This document shows positions 14,479 through 20,527 of a stretch of 28,918 nucleotides of DNA, piece by piece. The translations under genes were made by a program, and so were the position numbers. Source of the stretch: a virus; IMG/VR virus record IMGVR_UViG_3300022825_000015, positions 1 through 28,918 of that record, one strand, 5' to 3'. Each line of letters begins with the position of its first letter. Position 1 is the first letter of the stretch. The notes below the pieces were generated by a model that worked only from the letters and a program-made list of their open reading frames with translations, did not search any database and was not told the origin of the DNA.

Positions 14479-15068
14479 AGTGATTCGAGAATCTCCTTAC
14501 TGTTAGTGATTGCGTGCGACATTGCGGCTTTCCACCCTGCGCGGAAGTGCTCTTCGCGGGGAAACGTATACGCGCCCCCATTTGAGTGAGCATTCCACGC
14601 TACATCAATTGCGCACGGCGCAACGTATGCGCGGATGCGGCAGTGGTCGGGGTAGTTCCTTTGTGTCCATGCGGTGCGCACGTCAACGGCGTAGTGGCTA
14701 CGGGGTGCGTCAAATCCGCCAACCCATTGACTGCGTGAATCCACCATGTAATATTGCCCTTCTGACTCGGGGATGTCTTTGCCAAATCCCACATACGCCA
14801 GCCACGGCGCCAGCTCCGGGCAGCCGGCTGGCGCGCGGCACGGGTCAAGCTCGGTGACGGTGAAGCAGTGCTGCAATTGCAGCAAGTAACTGTCGTTAAA
14901 CACCTGATAGGGATTTAAGCAATTAAACTTAATCGCCAAGAGCCTAAGCTCAATATAATCAAGGTCAGGGCCCATCTGAAAATATAGGGATTCGCCAGCC
15001 TCCGTAAGTCGAAGTGCTTCACCTGTGCTGGCGACTAGCGCGTATGTTTTGATTGTTTCGTTTTTCAT
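14475..15068 (-). CDS. Hypothetical phage protein with C-terminal 'F.AGW.AA' motif
   Basis: This 197-residue protein starts at ATG 15068; the frame is open to 15290, but the 21-bp motif (15075-15095) and a small gene lie there. It contains several aromatic clusters (YLLQLQHCFTVTE, WLAYVGFGKD, QYYMVDSRSQWVGGFD), and ends EEHFRAGWKAAMSHAI. The 'F..GW.AA' ending is frequent in early-region proteins of phages with DUF551-type neighbours. It could be a multi-domain derivative of those. Function unknown; it leads a set of four overlapping genes down to 13684. Confidence 0.6.
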   Translation of the reverse strand: MKNETIKTYALVASTGEALRLTEAGESLYFQMGPDLDYIELRLLAIKFNCLNPYQVFNDSYLLQLQHCFTVTELDPCRAPAGCPELAPWLAYVGFGKDIPESEGQYYMVDSRSQWVGGFDAPRSHYAVDVRTAWTQRNYPDHCRIRAYVAPCAIDVAWNAHSNGGAYTFPREEHFRAGWKAAMSHAITNSKEILESL

Positions 15069-15074
15069 AGTCGT

Positions 15075-15095
15075 GTGTAGTTGATTTATGGATAC
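15075..15095 (-). promoter_or_regulatory. 21-bp GTATCC motif, minus-strand copy
   Basis: On the minus strand GTATCC-ATAAATC-AACTAC-AC ends six bases before ATG 15068. It has the same orientation to its gene as the plus-strand copies and is almost identical to that at 23203, which makes chance or a shared coding constraint unlikely. Confidence 0.6.
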
Positions 15096-15097
15096 GC

Positions 15098-15199
15098 TCA
15101 CAGGCCCGCCCGCCACGACATGACCACGACTATAAGCGCAGCAGCAGACGGGGCGAGTAGGCACGCTGTGAGCGCGTAGAGTGCGAGTGCGTAGATCAC
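15098..15199 (-). CDS. 33-residue membrane peptide
   Basis: A GTG at 15199-15197 overlaps the stop of the HTH gene (GTGA). The 33 codons run to TGA at 15098, just before the 21-bp motif. The peptide is one hydrophobic helix (YALALYALTACLLAPS, then AAALIVVVM) ending in SWRAGL. The hydrophobic register and the stop/start overlap are the evidence; no family is known. It may be a small membrane-acting accessory peptide. Confidence 0.4.
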   Translation of the reverse strand: MIYALALYALTACLLAPSAAALIVVVMSWRAGL

Positions 15200-15453
15200 G
15201 CGAGCTCCGCTCTCCTAGCGCGCGCAGTGCGGCAGTAGATGCTTTGCGGATGGATGCCGAGATCGGCAGCGACGGCAGACGGACGCTCACCGTTGCCGAC
15301 GCGGATCATTGCGGCGTCAACCGTGCTGGAGTCGGATCGGCTGCGGTTGCCGTCGCAAATGTCGCCAGTCCGCATCATTGTTTCCATCTTGAGCTTGAGT
15401 GAGTTAGCGTAATCCATGCAGTGGGATTCGCGGGAGTGATTCATGTGAAGCAT
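15196..15453 (-). CDS. Small HTH-like DNA-binding protein
   Basis: This protein has up to 85 residues (start ATG 15453; ATGs at codons 4 and 13 are alternatives). The C-terminal 45 residues (VDAAMIRVGNGERPSAVAADLG, IHPQSIYCRTARARRAEL) fit a Trp/resolvase-like helix-turn-helix: helix, short turn, 'ps.vA..LGi...tIy.r..raR' recognition helix. This could be a transcription regulator of the minus arm or a small terminase-like HTH. It lies downstream of the helicase (33-base gap). Confidence 0.55.
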   Translation of the reverse strand: MLHMNHSRESHCMDYANSLKLKMETMMRTGDICDGNRSRSDSSTVDAAMIRVGNGERPSAVAADLGIHPQSIYCRTARARRAELA

Positions 15454-15486
15454 AGTTCGTAGTGGGTTCGGTGTGGTGCTCGTCGG

Positions 15487-16884
15487 CTAGGTTAGCCAGC
15501 TTGGAATAATTGCTTTTACGGATGGATTATAGTCGTTCCTTTCGTGATTCATAAAATCCGACATAAGGTCAACCATTCGGTCAAATCCCTCTTCGGACAA
15601 TTTTGTTTTTCGCTGTAGGTTTTTCAGCACCGCTTCGTCGGCTTGAGTGCTCACGACATCAATGTCAACGGAACTAGTCTGACCAAATCGCCAAGACCGG
15701 CGCACGCATTGATAATACTGCTCGAAGCTGTGAGACGGGAACACGGTTTGATGATTACAGTGCTGCCAATTGTGCCCAAATCCTGCCAGCTTTGGCTTAG
15801 TAACCAATGCTTTTATCTCGCCTCTCCGAAATGCTTTAAGCTTTTCCTCTTTCACTTCGTCAAGCTCCGATCCGGTAAGCTCAACTGATCCCGGTATCAT
15901 GTCAGTTACGATCCTTGATTCCGCGTTAGTTGACACCCATGATACTGACGTAGTGCCGCGATCAACGACTAATTTAGCGGCAAGCTCGCACCGCTCGTTG
16001 ATAGTCCTAGTCCTTGCTTGCCGTTGCTCTAATAGTCCTACCGCCGGGAGGGCGAATAAGAACCCATCCGCTACGGTTTCAGATTTTACTAGGTGCAAGT
16101 TTTCGCGTAGCTCTGGCAAGTCGTATCCAGTGTCGTCATACCCAAGGTCTGATGGCTTACGAATAGCTCTAGCCCATGAGCATACCCATCTCCAAAACTC
16201 CTCTTGAGAGTGTCCTTTGAATCTCATCTTTCCGCCGAATGACCTAGATCCTCCGCGTGCCTTTCCGCCTGAACCGCCAATAGCCATACTTCCATCGTCC
16301 GATTTGAAAAACTTTTTAAGCATATCCATATATCCGAAATGCCCCAAAGCCTCAGAGCTAGTTCCCAGCTCTATATAGTCATTCGGCGATGCTGTAGCGG
16401 TGCATAGTAGCCGGTATGACATTTTCCGCATAAATGCGGTTACCTCCATCTTGGTCTTACCTTTTACGTTTTTAAGGATGCTGGATTCGTCGCAAACGCA
16501 TCCTACAAAATCTTTTGAGTCGTATTTATGAAGTTGCTCATAATTGGTTATGACTATCTTGCAATCTGGTAAAACTCCATCACGCGCTCTCTCGGCTTCG
16601 ATCCCAAACTTTTCGGCCTCTTCTACCGTCTGCTCGCTTATAGATAGAGGAGTCAATACCATTACGCGCCCGTTTGTTTTCATTGCGATGTTTTGCGCCC
16701 ATACCAATTGTTGAACTGTCTTACCTAGTCCGCAGTCCTCGAAAAGCCCACATCGTGCATTAAGAACAGACCATTGAACTAGGGACTTTTGAAAGTCCTT
16801 TAGATAGTCGGGAACGAACAGGGCATCAAATCCACCCTCCTTTGCAAATTGAGTTTTGCCGCCTATAAAAATGTCGAAGCTCAT
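15487..16884 (-). CDS. SNF2-type superfamily II helicase/ATPase
   Basis: This 465-residue protein has the full SF2 motif set: Walker A CGLFEDCGLGKT (ending at 56), motif II DESS at 132-135 (DExx with Ser-Ser), motif III CTATASPND (161-169), and motif VI QCVRRSWRFGQ (392-402) with arginine finger. The second RecA domain includes TKPKLAGFGHNWQHC, as in SNF2-like proteins. It should be a dsDNA translocase using ATP; no nuclease domain is visible. A basic Gly-rich loop (GGSGGKARGGSRSFGGK, near 205) probably contacts DNA. It overlaps the methyltransferase by ATGA, with AGGAGG ten bases upstream. This is a compact version, shorter than restriction-system helicases (700+). Confidence 0.9.
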   Translation of the reverse strand: MSFDIFIGGKTQFAKEGGFDALFVPDYLKDFQKSLVQWSVLNARCGLFEDCGLGKTVQQLVWAQNIAMKTNGRVMVLTPLSISEQTVEEAEKFGIEAERARDGVLPDCKIVITNYEQLHKYDSKDFVGCVCDESSILKNVKGKTKMEVTAFMRKMSYRLLCTATASPNDYIELGTSSEALGHFGYMDMLKKFFKSDDGSMAIGGSGGKARGGSRSFGGKMRFKGHSQEEFWRWVCSWARAIRKPSDLGYDDTGYDLPELRENLHLVKSETVADGFLFALPAVGLLEQRQARTRTINERCELAAKLVVDRGTTSVSWVSTNAESRIVTDMIPGSVELTGSELDEVKEEKLKAFRRGEIKALVTKPKLAGFGHNWQHCNHQTVFPSHSFEQYYQCVRRSWRFGQTSSVDIDVVSTQADEAVLKNLQRKTKLSEEGFDRMVDLMSDFMNHERNDYNPSVKAIIPSWLT

Positions 16885-17861
16885 AGTGCTAGATCCTCCT
16901 GGTTCGACTGCGACTTAACCTCTTGCATGTTTTTAATGGCTTGCTTGAAATAACTCTCCTTTAGCTCAAATCCTATGGCTTTTCGGTCATTAAGAACCGC
17001 GCCAAAGCACTCCGATCCGACTCCCATGAATGGAGTCATTACTATTTCGCCTGGGTTGCTCCTTAGCACAACGACTCGCTCAATCACGTCCAACTGTAAC
17101 GGGTGAACGTGTCGCTCGTCGTCCGGGTCTTTGCTCTCCTCGTATGGCAACACCTCGCCGATTCGGATGTCATCCCAAATGCTAGATGCGTAGTTTCTCC
17201 AAATAAAATGAGAGAAGCGGTTCTTTTTCTGATCGCCTACAAATCCGCGCCAATCCAATGCTTCGGTAGGGATTTTGTTTGCACCGGCGTATCTATGCAA
17301 TCCGGTAGGATACGATACAGGCACGGCGTTTTCGCCCCGCTTGCGGAACTCCAAAATGTAGTCTGCGCCCGCAACCGTAGTCAGCGTAGCATCGTCGCAA
17401 ATCTGCTTATGCGCGAGGCCTTTTGACATCGTGCGAAGGCGCACGGCTAGAGGCTCCTTCCATACGGCGCGGCGTGTCCAAAAGTCAAACCCTAGCTTTT
17501 CATGTAGCCGGATAATGTCGCCGGGGAAGTCTTTGTATCCGCCGATAGTGGCAGAGCTTCCAGACTTAGGAGTGTCCATGCAGTGGACTACAGTGAATCG
17601 ACCCGGCTTTGTCGTCCTCGCGATCTGCGAAACTACGTATTCGTAATGCTCAAAAAACTCTTCGTAGTTGTCGCAATTGCTAAGGTCGCGAGGCGACGAA
17701 GAGTATTGATACATTCCGCAAAAAGGCGGAGAATATACTGACAAATCGACTGAGTTGTCGGGTAGCATTTCCATTCCGTCTATGCAGTCGGAATGGTATA
17801 TTGACCAGTTTTCGCCGTGTGCCTCATTTAGCACGTTTCCTGTTTCTCGTTCTTTTTCCAT
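16881..17861 (-). CDS. Beta-class DNA methyltransferase (N4-cytosine or N6-adenine)
   Basis: This 326-residue protein has motif IV SPPF at 44-47 near the N-terminus and motif I TPFMGVGS at 276-283 near the C-terminus. That order, with a target-recognition region between, defines the beta class. SPPF is the variant more often seen in N4-cytosine enzymes, although N6-adenine activity cannot be excluded. The end IGFELKESYFKQA is motif II. It transfers a methyl group from SAM to DNA bases. It is first in an operon with an SNF2-type ATPase, without a restriction nuclease, and lies behind a TGCACA/TTGAC-type promoter. The role may be self-protection from host restriction or epigenetic control. Confidence 0.92.
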   Translation of the reverse strand: MEKERETGNVLNEAHGENWSIYHSDCIDGMEMLPDNSVDLSVYSPPFCGMYQYSSSPRDLSNCDNYEEFFEHYEYVVSQIARTTKPGRFTVVHCMDTPKSGSSATIGGYKDFPGDIIRLHEKLGFDFWTRRAVWKEPLAVRLRTMSKGLAHKQICDDATLTTVAGADYILEFRKRGENAVPVSYPTGLHRYAGANKIPTEALDWRGFVGDQKKNRFSHFIWRNYASSIWDDIRIGEVLPYEESKDPDDERHVHPLQLDVIERVVVLRSNPGEIVMTPFMGVGSECFGAVLNDRKAIGFELKESYFKQAIKNMQEVKSQSNQEDLAL

Positions 17862-17923
17862 ATTTCGTAGTTTCCTATCGTGTGTGTTCGTCGCGTTAAT
17901 CGCTTCGATACCAAGACTCTGGA

Positions 17924-17962
17924 CGGCGTTGTGCAGGTCGTCAAGTCTTTTTTGTGCATATT
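17924..17962 (-). promoter_or_regulatory. TGCACA/TTGAC/ACCTGCAC promoter-operator, copy 1
   Basis: On the minus strand: ATATGCACAA, AAAAGAC, TTGACG (17944-17939), ACCTGCACAACGC. It lies about 80 bases before the methyltransferase start and shares this order with three other sites (19501, 20919, 21440). No good -10 element is seen at 17 bases, so the leader may start further down. Confidence 0.55.
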
Positions 17963-17972
17963 TATTGATTAT

Positions 17973-18269
17973 TTACTGATAGCTAATATCCAGCCCCAAC
18001 GCTTGCGCGACTACGTGCTCAGCCAACGCACCATTAGAGTGCGCCCATCCCCGCAGCATGTAGACGGCATCGACGCAGAGCAGCTGCGCGATCGACAGCC
18101 GCATATACTGCGCGTGGGTGACCGCAGAAGCGCCGTCGTAGTTGACCGCTGGGTCGATGACCGCGTAGCCTAGCTGCCGCCACTCGTAAGCAGAAGAGGC
18201 GAACGCGGGGCGATTGTGTAGCGGGATGCCCGTGATCGGGCCGCTGATGTAGATGATGCGTGTTTTCAT
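17973..18269 (-). CDS. DUF4406 protein (nucleoside 2-deoxyribosyltransferase-like)
   Basis: This 98-residue protein starts at ATG 18269 (frame open to 18440 but without support). It begins IIYISGPITGIP, then FASSAYEWRQLGYAVIDPA, and ends DAVYMLRGWAHSNGALAEHVVAQALGL. This is the full DUF4406 pattern (ISGP.tG, N/F..A...L...G..V..P, L...D.v.mL.gW..S.GA..E...A). The fold resembles nucleoside 2-deoxyribosyltransferases, with Ser-Gly-Ala-x-x-Glu near the end. In phages it may act in nucleotide metabolism or on NAD-like ligands, but no function is proven. It is read toward the methyltransferase gene. Confidence 0.8.
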   Translation of the reverse strand: MKTRIIYISGPITGIPLHNRPAFASSAYEWRQLGYAVIDPAVNYDGASAVTHAQYMRLSIAQLLCVDAVYMLRGWAHSNGALAEHVVAQALGLDISYQ

Positions 18270-18277
18270 AGTGTTTG

Positions 18278-18406
18278 TTAGAATGAAATGCTCACATTCG
18301 TGAACACCCATATAATTATTTCGATAAGTTTCCACACACCGAAGATTCCGAATATCGAAAGAATCGCTATAAACGTTCCGAGACCTGCAAACATGTTTCC
18401 GTCCAT
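18278..18406 (-). CDS. 42-residue membrane peptide
   Basis: ATG at 18406 opens 42 codons ending TAA at 18278, nine bases before the DUF4406 gene. The peptide starts MDGNMFAGLGTFIAI and has two hydrophobic stretches (TFIAILSIFGIFGVW and IEIIIWVFTNVSISF) separated by one Lys/Leu turn. It may be one long or two short membrane helices. Base composition is more AT-rich than neighbours. It could be an inner-membrane peptide, for example of an exclusion or toxin-like system, but no function can be assigned. Confidence 0.5.
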   Translation of the reverse strand: MDGNMFAGLGTFIAILSIFGIFGVWKLIEIIIWVFTNVSISF

Positions 18407-18439
18407 AATATTTTAGTAGTTGGTAATTTAATGAAATCA

Positions 18440-18610
18440 CTACCCTTTGAAATTGACCCGAGCCTTCGGCATCAGCCGGCCTTCCCTCTGCGCCTCCATG
18501 CGCTCGCTGTCGCGGTCAGGCTCGCGCTCGATGAACGCGGGGCGGCCGTATGGGCTGAGGCGGGCGCAGTGTGTGGGCTGCTCGGTGGGGGGTGGCTGTT
18601 TGTCGGTCAT
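18440..18610 (-). CDS. 56-residue Pro/Arg-rich protein
   Basis: ATG 18610 follows 'cacgaact', the same context as other minus-arm starts (15453, 20989). The protein is polar (TDKQPPPTEQPTHCARLSPY, IEREPDRDSERMEAQREGR) and likely disordered, ending PKARVNFKG. A (TG)n microsatellite lies at 18613-18630 just upstream. Not recognised; the gene could be real or small and dispensable. Confidence 0.4.
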   Translation of the reverse strand: MTDKQPPPTEQPTHCARLSPYGRPAFIEREPDRDSERMEAQREGRLMPKARVNFKG

Positions 18611-19020
18611 AGTTCGTGTGTGTGTGTGTGAAAGTGTCCCCGCTTGCCTTATTGAGTTGCTGCACGGCGGGAGCGCGCACATCGCCGAAAGGCTCGGCCT
18701 TACCCTTAACATGCTTCGGGCTTCGATTCACTTTATCTTACGACCGTCTGGTCATGGCATGGCAAAGTGTCCACCAGCCGCGATCCCCCACACTTCCTCG
18801 CGGTGTACTGCATATAGGATTATCAGACCCTTCGGGGGGCTGCTGGTGGGAGCAAACGCAGACGGCGCGGTGTGCGCAGAGGGAAACAAAAACCTCGTCT
18901 GTGAATGCCCTGAAATTGATAAAGAACGTGCCGTCTTTCCGGCTGCCATGCCCCATCTACGGTTGAGGTTTTGCGGCGTCAAGTCCAGCCCTTGACTCGG
19001 GCTCGTGATGGTGTGAGCCG
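18611..19020 (-). other. 410-bp region without a clear gene; structured RNA or weak small ORF
   Basis: Several frames are open on both strands but none has a convincing protein. A minus frame from ATG 18949 to 18752 (65 aa; MAAGKTARSLSISGH..., ends VHREEVWGIAAGGHFAMP) starts four bases after a possible promoter (TTGACG 18982-18977, 17 bases, TAGATG). From memory it resembles the odd small proteins annotated as Ash- or Icd-like near P4-type immunity regions. The DNA also has long inverted repeats: CCACCAGC 18771-18778 with GCTGGTGG 18842-18849, CCCCC 18785 with GGGGG 18834. A compact three-way junction at 18859-18901 has arms CAGAC/GTCTG, GCGC/GCGC, GAGG/CCTC. I read it as structured RNA with low confidence. 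Confidence 0.35.
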
Positions 19021-19248
19021 TCAGGCGATGGGAAGTGTTCGCCAGTGCGTAATCGTAGATGGCTTGCAGTGCTCGCCTGGCTCGTTTTCGACCCCTGCAA
19101 TTCCGTAGCCATTGTATTTTCCTCGCTGGATTAAGTACATTTGCTCTTTGTAAAATCCGAAATTTAGCACTTCAAAAGCAACGCCCTTTGGGGGCCTACT
19201 TGACTTGATCGACTTCCAGCGATTTGGGGCTTTGTTAATAGTGTTCAT
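19021..19248 (-). CDS. DUF551-like phage protein
   Basis: This 75-residue protein starts at ATG 19248 (GGAT near 10 bases upstream; ATG 19266 is also possible). The order W-K-S-I-K, RPPKGVAFEVL, a middle repeat of aromatic residues, and the C-terminal 'ITHWRTLPIA' matches DUF551-like proteins, which read 'W..v...lP..g..V.v.......ITHW..LP'. Function unknown; such proteins are common in phage early regions. It lies behind the 19253 gene. Confidence 0.65.
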   Translation of the reverse strand: MNTINKAPNRWKSIKSSRPPKGVAFEVLNFGFYKEQMYLIQRGKYNGYGIAGVENEPGEHCKPSTITHWRTLPIA

Positions 19249-19252
19249 GTTT

Positions 19253-19495
19253 TTAATATCCTGCATTCATTTCAATTAAACCAGATTTGCGACGGGCAAC
19301 AGCGCGCTCTTCGCATTTAGCAAAAACTTTTTCCATTTTTTCTTTAGCAATTTTTGATGCCTCAACTGTTACGGCAAGCTCGCGACGTGCAACGCTTTCA
19401 CGGTCGCGGCAGTAAGTTAGCGCAGCTTGGGCTTTTTGCACCAGCGCCTTATCTTTGTTTTCGTTTTCTTCTGCTGTATTTACGATGTTGTCCAT
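19253..19495 (-). CDS. Small helical protein behind a TGCACAC promoter
   Basis: This 80-residue protein starts at ATG 19495 (frame open to 19522, but that would include the -10 region). It is almost all helix and highly charged (NTAEENENKDKALVQKAQAAL, VEASKIAKEKMEKVFAKCEERAVARR). The first four codons (MDNI) and the sequence upstream are nearly the same as in the plus-strand gene at 21490, although the rest of the protein differs. A regulator or a small coiled-coil accessory is possible. Not recognised. Confidence 0.6.
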   Translation of the reverse strand: MDNIVNTAEENENKDKALVQKAQAALTYCRDRESVARRELAVTVEASKIAKEKMEKVFAKCEERAVARRKSGLIEMNAGY

Positions 19496-19500
19496 GCCCC

Positions 19501-19546
19501 CAACATGCGCCGACCTGCACACGTGTCAAACACTTGTGTGCATATT
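19501..19546 (-). promoter_or_regulatory. TGCACAC/TTGACA promoter-operator, copy 2; predicts leaderless mRNA
   Basis: Minus strand: TATGCACACAA, TTGACA (19529-19524), 17 bases, ATGTTG (19506-19501), GGGGC, ATG 19495. TGCACAC and GTGTGCA form a perfect 7-bp inverted repeat (19542-19536 / 19522-19516) around the -35 box. The half GTGCAGGTCG is the reverse complement of CGACCTGCAC in the other copies. Confidence 0.65.
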
Positions 19547-19567
19547 TATGAAATAAATAGTCGCGCC

Positions 19568-19810
19568 CTACTCAGCCGCGATTCCGCGCATCCGCAGAAT
19601 CGCCGTCATTGCACCAGCCCGCTGACCAGCCAGCCTCGCTGCCAGCTTCCGCGCAGCCTTGACCTCGCTCGCCCGCTGCGCCTGGTAGGCTTCGAGGTCT
19701 CGGTCTATGTAGCCATCGATGACCGGCGGTAGTCCACGGTCGGCTCGCTGCTGCTTTCGCTCGGCGGCCTTCGTCGCCTTTTCCCTGTCGGTCATTCGCG
19801 GTCGTCCCAT
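19568..19810 (-). CDS. Small basic protein at the head of the minus arm
   Basis: This 80-residue protein begins MGRPRMTDREKATKAAERKQQ and is Arg/Lys/Ala-rich with two helices (residues 4-25 and 40-72). The GRPR start is similar to an AT-hook, and the protein could bind DNA or RNA. It lies nearest the hub, with a possible TTGACG box 37 bases upstream of the ATG. The end of the frame is TAG at 19568. Function unknown; a small regulator is one option. Confidence 0.6.
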   Translation of the reverse strand: MGRPRMTDREKATKAAERKQQRADRGLPPVIDGYIDRDLEAYQAQRASEVKAARKLAARLAGQRAGAMTAILRMRGIAAE

Positions 19811-19820
19811 AGGAGGGCAC

Positions 19821-19847
19821 TTTCTAGCGTGGTATGCGGCGCGTCAA
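19821..19847 (-). promoter_or_regulatory. Possible promoter of the 19810 gene
   Basis: TTGACG (19847-19842) and TAGAAA (19826-19821) with a short 15-base spacer; the -35 box is 37 bases before ATG 19810, as at 2768 and 8418. Weak by itself. Confidence 0.35.
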
Positions 19848-19880
19848 GGCATTGTAATAAAAAATATGGCAATAGGGCTT

Positions 19881-19901
19881 GTATTCACAATCTGAATACG
19901 C
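19881..19901. promoter_or_regulatory. Palindromic site GTATTC-N7-GAATAC
   Basis: The 6-7-6 palindrome layout is the same as that of the GTATCC motif, with one base changed in each half. It stands about 70 bases upstream of the 19810 start and 48 bases upstream of the first hub terminator. It could be an operator for divergent transcription. Confidence 0.45.
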
Positions 19902-19948
19902 ACAGTGACAGATGCAAAGACGGTTTCGTAGTCGTTCTTCGTGTGTTA

Positions 19949-19985
19949 AGCGTCCCCACTAACTGAATAGGTGGGGGCGCTTTTT
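19949..19985 (+). terminator. Strong rho-independent terminator in the hub
   Basis: AGCGTCCCCAC / GTGGGGGCGCT is an 11-bp stem (one wobble), loop of 11 bases, followed by TTTTTATTTTT. No gene precedes it on this strand, so it would end an unseen short RNA starting after about 19860. Confidence 0.85.
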
Positions 19986-19991
19986 ATTTTT

Positions 19992-20047
19992 CCCCGGGGA
20001 CTTCTTCCTTAACCCTTTGCAGTTAATAGGAGCCGGGGTTCTTTTTT
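19992..20047 (+). terminator. Second hub terminator-type hairpin
   Basis: CCCCGG (19992) pairs with CCGGGG (20033). Inside, TCC and TTAAC pair with GTTAA and GGA with a 2-3 base bulge. TTCTTTTTT follows. It ends 12 bases before the -35 box at 20059. Confidence 0.65.
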
Positions 20048-20058
20048 CGTATAAGGTA

Positions 20059-20088
20059 TTGACACGCGGGCGATTCGCTGCATTTGTA
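20059..20088 (+). promoter_or_regulatory. Promoter of the candidate small RNA
   Basis: TTGACA at 20059-20064; TTTGTA at 20083 (18 bases) or ATTTGT at 20082 (17 bases). The -35 is perfect and the -10 weak. It stands directly after a terminator and about 100 bases before the next, as expected for an independent small RNA gene. Confidence 0.45.
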
Positions 20089-20093
20089 GGAGT

Positions 20094-20189
20094 ATCGAAA
20101 CGACCTCGTAGCCTGCCAGCACGAAATATTTCCCGTCCAATGTGACACTTTAAAACCGAGATTTTGCTGGCAGGCGTCTCGGTTTTTTT
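20094..20189 (+). ncRNA. Candidate small regulatory RNA with pseudoknot or switch topology
   Basis: No ORF with a start lies here, but the stretch has a promoter-like sequence upstream and a terminator downstream. GCCTGCCAGCA (20111-20121) is fully complementary to TGCTGGCAGGC (20165-20175). The latter is the loop of the terminator hairpin AACCGAGA (20154) / TCTCGGTT (20177). The order A-B-A'-B' allows an 11-bp helix that either makes a pseudoknot or competes with terminator folding. This could be an antisense or immunity RNA, or the leader attenuator of what follows. Size about 95 nt. Unknown class. Confidence 0.45.
20154..20189 (+). terminator. Third hub terminator (regulated candidate)
   Basis: An 8-bp stem AACCGAGA / TCTCGGTT with 15-base loop, followed by a run of seven T (20183-20189). 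The loop contains the complementary segment described under the small RNA. Confidence 0.8.
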
Positions 20190-20199
20190 GGTCTCAGTT

Positions 20200-20392
20200 T
20201 ATAGGAGCAAGCGATGAGATCCATTAGCCCGAGTCCTACGGTGCAGTCGTCAACTCATAACTGGGGACTGCTTAATACGGATTCGATGACCGCTTCAGGA
20301 ATGTCATCGCGTGCACTACCCTGCTATCATGCCTACTCATCGGGAACTGAGGCCAGCATCGGGGGTAGAGCGAAAAGCTTGGCCTCTTTTTT
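20200..20392 (+). ncRNA. Second candidate structured RNA (or leader ORF) in the hub
   Basis: Three successive hairpins are seen: GCAGTC/GACTGC (20243-20248 / 20266-20271), CGATGAC/GTCATCG (20285-20291 / 20304-20310), and a terminator (20349-20392). A frame of 81 codons starts at ATG 20214 with a good AGGAG six bases before it. But it runs through the terminator, has Ser-rich unstructured content and no recognisable family. Structured RNA is therefore preferred, with a leader peptide as the alternative. Confidence 0.35.
20349..20392 (+). terminator. Fourth hub terminator
   Basis: GAGGCCA (20349) / TGGCCTC (20380), 24-base loop, followed by TTTTTT. Confidence 0.75.
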
Positions 20393-20506
20393 AAGGACAG
20401 CACGATTCTCCCATAATTCAAGGTTTAGGCTTTGGGGTATGGGGGAACCGTGCCCGTAGCCCGGCGCAGCATTTTTAATAAGGTTTGCCACGTAGCATCC
20501 CGCCAC

Positions 20507-20527
20507 GTATCCAGAAACCAACTACAC
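20507..20527 (+). promoter_or_regulatory. 21-bp GTATCC motif before gene 20543
   Basis: GTATCC-AGAAACC-AACTAC-AC, 15 bases before ATG 20543. No TTGAC box at the expected place; a TTGCCA lies at 20486. Confidence 0.55.

Noticed and set aside
16123-16143. GTATCC with TCATAC at the right spacing inside the helicase gene
   Set aside because: It is on the opposite strand to the gene, inside coding sequence, and the second half matches only partly.
18613-18630. (TG)n tract as a phase-variation switch
   Set aside because: The tract is short and outside both the coding frame of 18610 and a clear promoter spacer; no support for switching.
18447-18995. 182-codon plus-strand ORF in the minus arm
   Set aside because: It spans the small minus gene, the TG microsatellite and the structured region; the translation is Ser/Arg/Cys-rich without pattern.
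19949-20392. CRISPR-like or tRNA-like array in the hub
   Set aside because: Hairpins have different sequences and spacing, there are no direct repeats with spacers, and no cloverleaf with CCA-type end can be drawn.
20214-20459. 81-codon ORF with a good AGGAG six bases before ATG
   Set aside because: It runs through a strong terminator (20349-20392) and two other hairpins, is Ser-rich without pattern, and has no recognised family. Kept only as an alternative leader peptide.
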